Source: Bacteroidetes bacterium B1(2017) (lineage in GTDB: Bacteria > Bacteroidota > Bacteroidia > UKL13-3). Taken from it: a DNA stretch of 64,000 bases. A program made the position numbers and the translations under genes. The notes beneath the pieces were generated by a model. The model worked only from the letters and a program-made list of their open reading frames with translations, searched no databases and was not told where the DNA came from. This document shows, one piece after another, positions 58,506 to 64,000 of the stretch (positions within the stretch are counted from its first letter, which is position 1; each line of letters starts with the position of its first letter). The DNA lies in NCBI GenBank assembly GCA_002256395.1, contig NKJG01000010.1, positions 16,761-80,760 of the forward strand, read 5' to 3'.

Positions 58506-59774
58506 ATGCAATTTAGCAAACGACAATTTATAAAATTAGCAGCCATGGGCGCCTTCTGGCCTTTTGAGAGCAAAAGTAAAAGCATATTGGACGTGTTTGA
58601 AAAGCCCAATTTCAATGCTCCCTTTACGGGTAATTGGGATGAAATTAGAAGTCATTATGTATTAAAAAAAGACTATATAAATCTTGAAAATGGATATTAT
58701 AGCATCCTAGCTCAACCCATATTGGAAGCCTATTTAGAGGATATTCGCAAGGTAAATTTAGAGGGCTCTTATTATATGCGTACGGTTCAATTTGAAAATA
58801 AGTTGAACACAAAAAAACGTTTGGCTCAGTATTTAGGTTGCGAACCAGAAGAGTTAATTATTACACGCAATACAACAGAATCGTTAGATACTATTATTTC
58901 GGGCAAAGACTGGAAACCGGGTGATGAAGCCATAATGGCCCAACAAGATTATGGAAGCATGTTGGATATGTTTAAACAACAAGCCCAACGCTATGGACTA
59001 GTAAATAAACTGATTTCTATCCCTATTGACCCAAAAACAGATGAAGAAATTGTTGACTTATATGCGCAAGAAATTACTCCAAAAACGCGTTTAATTATGG
59101 TATGCCAAATGATTAATATAAGTGGACAGATACTGCCTATTAAAAAGATTTGTGAGATGGCTCATAGCAGAGGCGTTAAAGTTATGGTGGATGGTGCGCA
59201 TGCGGTTTCGCATATCAATTTTAAAATTTCGGAGCTTGGCTGCGATTATTATGGAAGTAGTCTCCACAAATGGTTGGGTTGCCCTTTAGGCGCTGGAATA
59301 TTGTATGTAAGTAAAGAAAACATAGAACCACTTTGGCCAATTTATGGCGAGTATAGTGTTGAGAAATCAGATATTTCTAAATTAAACCATACGGGCACAC
59401 ATCCTGTGGCAACAGATATTGCCATTAACCATGCCCTTGATTATGCTATTTGGTTAGGTATTGAGCAAAAAGAAAAGCGCTTAAGGTATTTGCAAAATTA
59501 TTGGATGGATAAGCTAAGAGATCAAAAGAATATTATCTTAAACACACCTCTTGATAAAAGCAGAAGTTGCGGCATTGGCAATGTGAAAGTTTTTGGCTTA
59601 GGATCAACAGAACTAGCCAAAATTTTGCTGAACCAATACAAGATTTGGACGGTTGCCATAAACACTGCAAATATTCATGGAATAAGAGTTACCCCACATC
59701 TTTACACAACAGAAAAGGAATTGGATACGTTTGTAAGTGCAATGATTGAAATTAGTAAAGTACAAAATCGTTAA
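58506..59774 (+). CDS. Class V aminotransferase-fold PLP enzyme
   Basis: TRNTTESLDTIISG; VMVDGAHAVSHINF; YYGSSLHKWLGCPLGAGILYV (PLP Lys). Confidence 0.88.
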   Translation: MQFSKRQFIKLAAMGAFWPFESKSKSILDVFEKPNFNAPFTGNWDEIRSHYVLKKDYINLENGYYSILAQPILEAYLEDIRKVNLEGSYYMRTVQFENKLNTKKRLAQYLGCEPEELIITRNTTESLDTIISGKDWKPGDEAIMAQQDYGSMLDMFKQQAQRYGLVNKLISIPIDPKTDEEIVDLYAQEITPKTRLIMVCQMINISGQILPIKKICEMAHSRGVKVMVDGAHAVSHINFKISELGCDYYGSSLHKWLGCPLGAGILYVSKENIEPLWPIYGEYSVEKSDISKLNHTGTHPVATDIAINHALDYAIWLGIEQKEKRLRYLQNYWMDKLRDQKNIILNTPLDKSRSCGIGNVKVFGLGSTELAKILLNQYKIWTVAINTANIHGIRVTPHLYTTEKELDTFVSAMIEISKVQNR

Positions 59775-59805
59775 ACCAAGAAGTATTCCATTACTTTAGC
59801 AACCT

Positions 59806-61794
59806 ATGTTCCTAAAAAAAGTTAAACCAAGGTTTGTTCTAAAACCTATCCTACTCCTATGTATTCTGCTAGTTTTGGGAAATAGTACGAAAGTAATAGC
59901 TCAACAAAAATTAGATTTACCAGAACTTATACCCTTTAAAGAAGAAGGATTTTGGGGTTATAAAAATGTAAGCGGACAAACAATAATCCAGGCAAAATAT
60001 GAGCATGCCCCCTTCTTTACTAATGATAAGGCCTTAGTAGATATTAGGCTCGAAGGAATTACGTATTGTGGGGTTATTTTTAAAACAGGAAAGCCTTTAT
60101 TACCCGTATCATTTGAATTGGTTCAAAACGTGTATTCCTCTAGAAATAATGGAGCCCCACCGCATCCAAAATTAGACCAAAAAGCCTGCGCATACGTGGT
60201 AATGGATAACACCAGAAACAGCAATAACAAAGGCCTTTTAGATACCTATGGAAACGAAATATTGCCACCCAATTTTGAGACCATTACCCTTTTGAGTTTA
60301 CAAAACGAAAACAATACTACCCTGTATTGTTTTGAGGTAACAAGTATCCTTAACAATATAGTATATACCGCTCTCTATTCAAACGAAGGCAAGTGTATGA
60401 GTAATATGGTAAATTTAGAAGGTGCAAATTTTAGTGCGCAATTAAAGCCTGGATTTTTTAGAGATAATGAGAATAGAATAATTGACTCAAGCGGTACCAT
60501 TAGTCAAGTTGCCTTTTTGCCCGGATTAGGCTTCTCTAGCCATCCAGCTCATGAGTATCATATTTTGGCTTACGACAAAAACTCGTCCTATAAAGTTGGC
60601 ATTTATGATTTAAAAGAAAAGAAACTTTTGTTTCCAATTAAGTATAAAAATCTAAAATCGTTTGGGGATGGATTTATCACTGTGTACCTGGTAAACCCTA
60701 AAACTTATAAGGAAGATCAATTGCTTTACAACAAGGCATTCAAATTTATTGACACCCTAAATAAAGGCAATGAAATTAGAGACTATTATGGAAACCTTGT
60801 AGTGAATAGTTGTGGCCAGGTTTTTAACAAAAATTACCAATGCATATTTGAATTTAAGGATAATAAAGACCTCAGGATAGAATATAATCAGGGCTCGGGT
60901 TCATTTTATGCCTATAACTACAAACAGCATAAAGCAATGCTTATAGATAGCAATGGAACACTTAAAGCACAATGCGATATACCCGACTATGGCTTAGAAA
61001 AAAACTCAGACTTACGGTCGTATTTAACACATGGAATTAGGAATGAAAAAAATATAGAAAAATGTGTGGCCAATTTTAAGTTACTCTATACCCCTGTTAA
61101 GAAACAAAATGAGTACCATAGGGGCGAAGTTTCATTGGATGGAAGAACCAGTTATTTTTTGTATGAAGGGAAAGTGATTGTTGAAAAAACAGAACTAGCA
61201 AAAGACTATATCTTTGTGGAGCACTATAAGGAAAACTCTTTTTTTAATACCTTTAACCATACTCCAATTGCATCCAGGATAAATTTGCCCTTTAAATTTG
61301 TGATAGATAACACCTACATGTTTGGCAGTAATTCAATGGCGGTAGAGGTGTATTATAGGGTAAATAAAGATGGAAGCTGTGAGCCAGCGTCAGAATCTGA
61401 ATTGCAGTTAATAAACGAAAGATCGAATATCAAAAATCCAGAGCCGAGTGCTTATAATGCGTGTGAGGAATGTCCACCTAGGCAAAAACCACTTGGGTAC
61501 CATAAATGGTATTATGCTTGGCATACCAATTCAACTACAAATATTCCTTTGCCCACCTTGGTGCCACAAGCCAATCCTTCGTCTATAAGTTTTTCAGACA
61601 ACGACCAAGTATTTGTTAATGACGATACCCGCGTTGTATTTGACACAAAGGAGTTTGGAAAAAACACCTATTTAGGCCCCACCCCCTTTTATAATTTATT
61701 TGCGGTTTACACCAAAAAGGGCGGCTTGCAAGGCTATATTATTAAAGACTTATCTGAGGAAACAAAAAGGTTTACGATGGGGTATTTTCATTAG
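59806..61794 (+). CDS. WG repeat-like secreted protein
   Basis: Signal peptide; IPFKEEGFWGYKNVSGQTIIQAKYEHAPFFTNDKALV. Confidence 0.65.
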   Translation: MFLKKVKPRFVLKPILLLCILLVLGNSTKVIAQQKLDLPELIPFKEEGFWGYKNVSGQTIIQAKYEHAPFFTNDKALVDIRLEGITYCGVIFKTGKPLLPVSFELVQNVYSSRNNGAPPHPKLDQKACAYVVMDNTRNSNNKGLLDTYGNEILPPNFETITLLSLQNENNTTLYCFEVTSILNNIVYTALYSNEGKCMSNMVNLEGANFSAQLKPGFFRDNENRIIDSSGTISQVAFLPGLGFSSHPAHEYHILAYDKNSSYKVGIYDLKEKKLLFPIKYKNLKSFGDGFITVYLVNPKTYKEDQLLYNKAFKFIDTLNKGNEIRDYYGNLVVNSCGQVFNKNYQCIFEFKDNKDLRIEYNQGSGSFYAYNYKQHKAMLIDSNGTLKAQCDIPDYGLEKNSDLRSYLTHGIRNEKNIEKCVANFKLLYTPVKKQNEYHRGEVSLDGRTSYFLYEGKVIVEKTELAKDYIFVEHYKENSFFNTFNHTPIASRINLPFKFVIDNTYMFGSNSMAVEVYYRVNKDGSCEPASESELQLINERSNIKNPEPSAYNACEECPPRQKPLGYHKWYYAWHTNSTTNIPLPTLVPQANPSSISFSDNDQVFVNDDTRVVFDTKEFGKNTYLGPTPFYNLFAVYTKKGGLQGYIIKDLSEETKRFTMGYFH

Positions 61795-61849
61795 GTAAAC
61801 CATTGGAAAAAGTATCCAATATTTAATTTTTCTATTTAGAATTTGTAGT

Positions 61850-62329
61850 ATGAAAGAATTTATAATGTATCTTTTTTTAGTAAGCATTTCACTTAATGTA
61901 AAAGGACAAAATTCAAAGAAAATTGTCTTAAGTCCATTGCCAACTAAAAATGAAAATACCTTAGACAAAGAAACTTCAATCACATTTTTGGAACAAGAAG
62001 CAGATAGCATTTTAAATTTAATTTCGAATAAAGATATTTCCGTGTTTTTATCATTAAGTGATGAAAAATATGTTACAGTATTGATTGAATTAAATGGAAC
62101 GCCTTATTTATTAAAAGAAATTTCAAAAGAGTACTATCCAATTCTTTTATCATATTTCCAAAATAAGGAAAAGGACTGGATGGCGTGCGCCATTCTTATT
62201 TCAACATTAGACATATCATCTGGCCAATCAAGTTCTTACATTGAACAACAAGATTTATGGCGAAACAATAGATTGGAAGAAGATTTTTTTAGGATTTATT
62301 TTTTAATACATCCAACTTTCAAAGAGTAG
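61850..62329 (+). CDS. Hypothetical secreted protein
   Basis: ORF with an N-terminal signal-like segment. Confidence 0.5.
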   Translation: MKEFIMYLFLVSISLNVKGQNSKKIVLSPLPTKNENTLDKETSITFLEQEADSILNLISNKDISVFLSLSDEKYVTVLIELNGTPYLLKEISKEYYPILLSYFQNKEKDWMACAILISTLDISSGQSSSYIEQQDLWRNNRLEEDFFRIYFLIHPTFKE

Positions 62330-62423
62330 AAAAAGCTCCAATATTCCGCACCACTGTTTGCCTTTCTTATTCACGTGGATGGCACATTTGCTGGAACTAG
62401 AAGATTTACCACATTTACCATTG

Positions 62424-63077
62424 TTACTCAAGAAATATAAATCCCATTTCCAAATTTGCATTTTTTGAAAGAAGGTTTTTCACTTCTATATAATTTCTAC
62501 TTTCAACTGTTATTGGATTATCTGGTCCTAGCATGCCTCCAACCACAATGCAGCTTAGGAATTCAAGAGCTAATTCTTTATTCATTAAAACTATTCCATT
62601 ATCGTTTGAACCGACTCTTATTTTTTCCAACATATTTATGTCTAAGGAAGCATTAAAAAGTTGTTTATAAACGATTGAATTTTCAATCATAACTTTTGAC
62701 AAAGATTTTGAAATTGGCAGATACGGTTCCATATACCAAAATTCAGTAAATATTGGAGAACAGTATTTGTAAAACATACATTCCTTTAAAGAATCAACAT
62801 CAAATTGCGTAACAGATTCTTTCTTCAATAATCTATCTAATTTTCTCTTTTGAATATCGACGATTTCATCAAAATTAAAGACGTCAAAATATAAATCATA
62901 TACATTTCTATATGAAAGGCTAGTATTAGCAATTGGCTCAGCAAAATCACTCTTCAAAATTGAATAATCTTCAATGCCCAATGAATTATACTTAACCAGA
63001 AACTCTTTATAAGCCATTCTATCTATTAAATAGAATCTTACTGACTCCTTTTCCAACTTTAAATAGCTTTGATTCAT
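62424..63077 (-). CDS. Hypothetical protein
   Basis: ORF; start revised to MNQSYLKLEKESVRFY. Confidence 0.5.
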   Translation of the reverse strand: MNQSYLKLEKESVRFYLIDRMAYKEFLVKYNSLGIEDYSILKSDFAEPIANTSLSYRNVYDLYFDVFNFDEIVDIQKRKLDRLLKKESVTQFDVDSLKECMFYKYCSPIFTEFWYMEPYLPISKSLSKVMIENSIVYKQLFNASLDINMLEKIRVGSNDNGIVLMNKELALEFLSCIVVGGMLGPDNPITVESRNYIEVKNLLSKNANLEMGFIFLE

Positions 63078-63133
63078 AAAATAATAAAAGTAAACAATAT
63101 TACTACTAAAGCTATTACAGGGCAAAATCCAAT

Positions 63134-63817
63134 CTAAAAAGATAAACCAACATTTAAGCAAATTGCTTTTCTAAATCCGCTACCCGAAATTGGGTAATAA
63201 TAATATTCATGAATTTGTTGTTGTTGCATTTTATATCCAAGAGTAGCAACAAGGGCAATATTTTCAGATAGGTAATTTCTAAATCCTACGGATGGGTTAA
63301 TTATAAAACCATCATTACCAAGATCTCTATAGGCCCTATTTATTAAAAATGAATACCCAGCATTTAATACTAGTAATCCACTAAACTTACCCTCAGTTGT
63401 AGCAATTCGAGCATCTAAGGTAACTGGAGCCAGGGTAAATAGATCATAAATATCCAATCCACACCCAACACCCATAGAAAAATAATAATTAAATTGATAA
63501 CCGTTTACGGTTCTAATATTCAAAGAGCTTCTAGTATCACTAATTAAAAAATTATTGACTTTTATTTTCCCTACACTAATACTCGCCCCTATTTCAGTAA
63601 TATTAATAAAACCAGAGTATTTAAAGCCAGTTTCATTGAATGGAAATTTAGTATTTAGAATATTGGAGATATGAGAAGGTTTTGGAATTTGTTCAAAATT
63701 ACCAACTAATTTAGGAAACACGCAAGTATCAATTGAACCAATTTTTGGGAGTGAACCATTTGCATGAGGCAAATTATAGGCAAAAAACAATACAAGGCAA
63801 AAATAATACAAACGCAT
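63134..63817 (-). CDS. Putative outer-membrane beta-barrel protein
   Basis: Signal peptide, alternating beta pattern, C-terminal ...ICLNVGLSF. Confidence 0.55.
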   Translation of the reverse strand: MRLYYFCLVLFFAYNLPHANGSLPKIGSIDTCVFPKLVGNFEQIPKPSHISNILNTKFPFNETGFKYSGFINITEIGASISVGKIKVNNFLISDTRSSLNIRTVNGYQFNYYFSMGVGCGLDIYDLFTLAPVTLDARIATTEGKFSGLLVLNAGYSFLINRAYRDLGNDGFIINPSVGFRNYLSENIALVATLGYKMQQQQIHEYYYYPISGSGFRKAICLNVGLSF

Positions 63818-63860
63818 ATAGCAAAACTAAGATAAACTAAGTAAAAATAGGGCAAAAAAA

Positions 63861-63884
63861 AAGCCCTCACTTGCGTGAAGGCTT
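63861..63884 (-). terminator. Terminator downstream of 5S rRNA
   Basis: AAGCCcTCAC-ttgc-GTGAaGGCTT with adjacent A/T runs. Confidence 0.85.
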
Positions 63885-63892
63885 TTAAGAAT

Positions 63893-64000
63893 CTGGCAAC
63901 GACATACTTTCCCAGGTATTACCCAAGTATCATCTGCGCTGATGGGCTTAACTACTCTGTTCGGAAAGGGAAGAGGTGGACACCATCGCTAAAGTCACCA
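63893..64000 (-). rRNA. rrf: 5S ribosomal RNA (may extend slightly past the window)
   Basis: Minus strand TGGTGACTTTAGCGATGGTGTCCACCTCTTCCCTTTCCGAACAGAGTAGTTAAGCCCATCAGCGCAGATGATACTTGGGTAATACCTGGGAAAGTATGTCGTTGCCAG. Confidence 0.95.

Noticed and set aside
63893-64000. tRNA genes or mobile-element integration next to the rRNA
   Set aside because: Only 5S rRNA and its terminator are visible; no cloverleaf-like sequence, transposase or integrase was found in the window.

Overview
This is a chromosomal window from a Bacteroidota bacterium. The assignment rests on type A T9SS sorting-domain proteins, TANNTTTG-type promoter words and the parA-parB-DUF5683-dapB-lepB gene order. Housekeeping genes fill most of 20-59 kb: hmgA, hppD, fbp, ychF, glmM, topA, aroC, lepB, dapB, parAB, ald, tsaE, proline dehydrogenase, aroB and aroA. 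A minus-strand 5S rRNA with a terminator sits at the right edge. The main accessory region is a defence/restriction island at about 4.5-12.5 kb: HNH nuclease, Dcm-like C5 methyltransferase, GHKL (MORC/MutL-like) ATPase, Z1-domain helicase-like ATPase and PD-(D/E)XK protein, facing a convergent XRE regulator plus PD-(D/E)XK nuclease pair. The core of this island has been described computationally. The flanking nuclease/regulator genes, and a three-dyad operator array upstream of the XRE gene, look less familiar. Noncoding structure is unusually rich: (i) a modular GCATGG-hairpin repeat family sitting at stop codons, whose stems differ in sequence but remain paired; (ii) an 80-bp triplication that copies the 5' end of an Smr-domain gene into its own leader and creates two decoy mini-ORFs; (iii) a 17-unit, 21-bp tandem array; (iv) a start-codon hairpin shared by two PKD/T9SS paralogs; (v) a perfect palindrome at a class II-like position upstream of hmgA. 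There is also an SMC/kleisin/MukE-like (Mks/Wadjet-like) operon with no adjacent JetD. All calls were made by reading the sequence; no searches were run.
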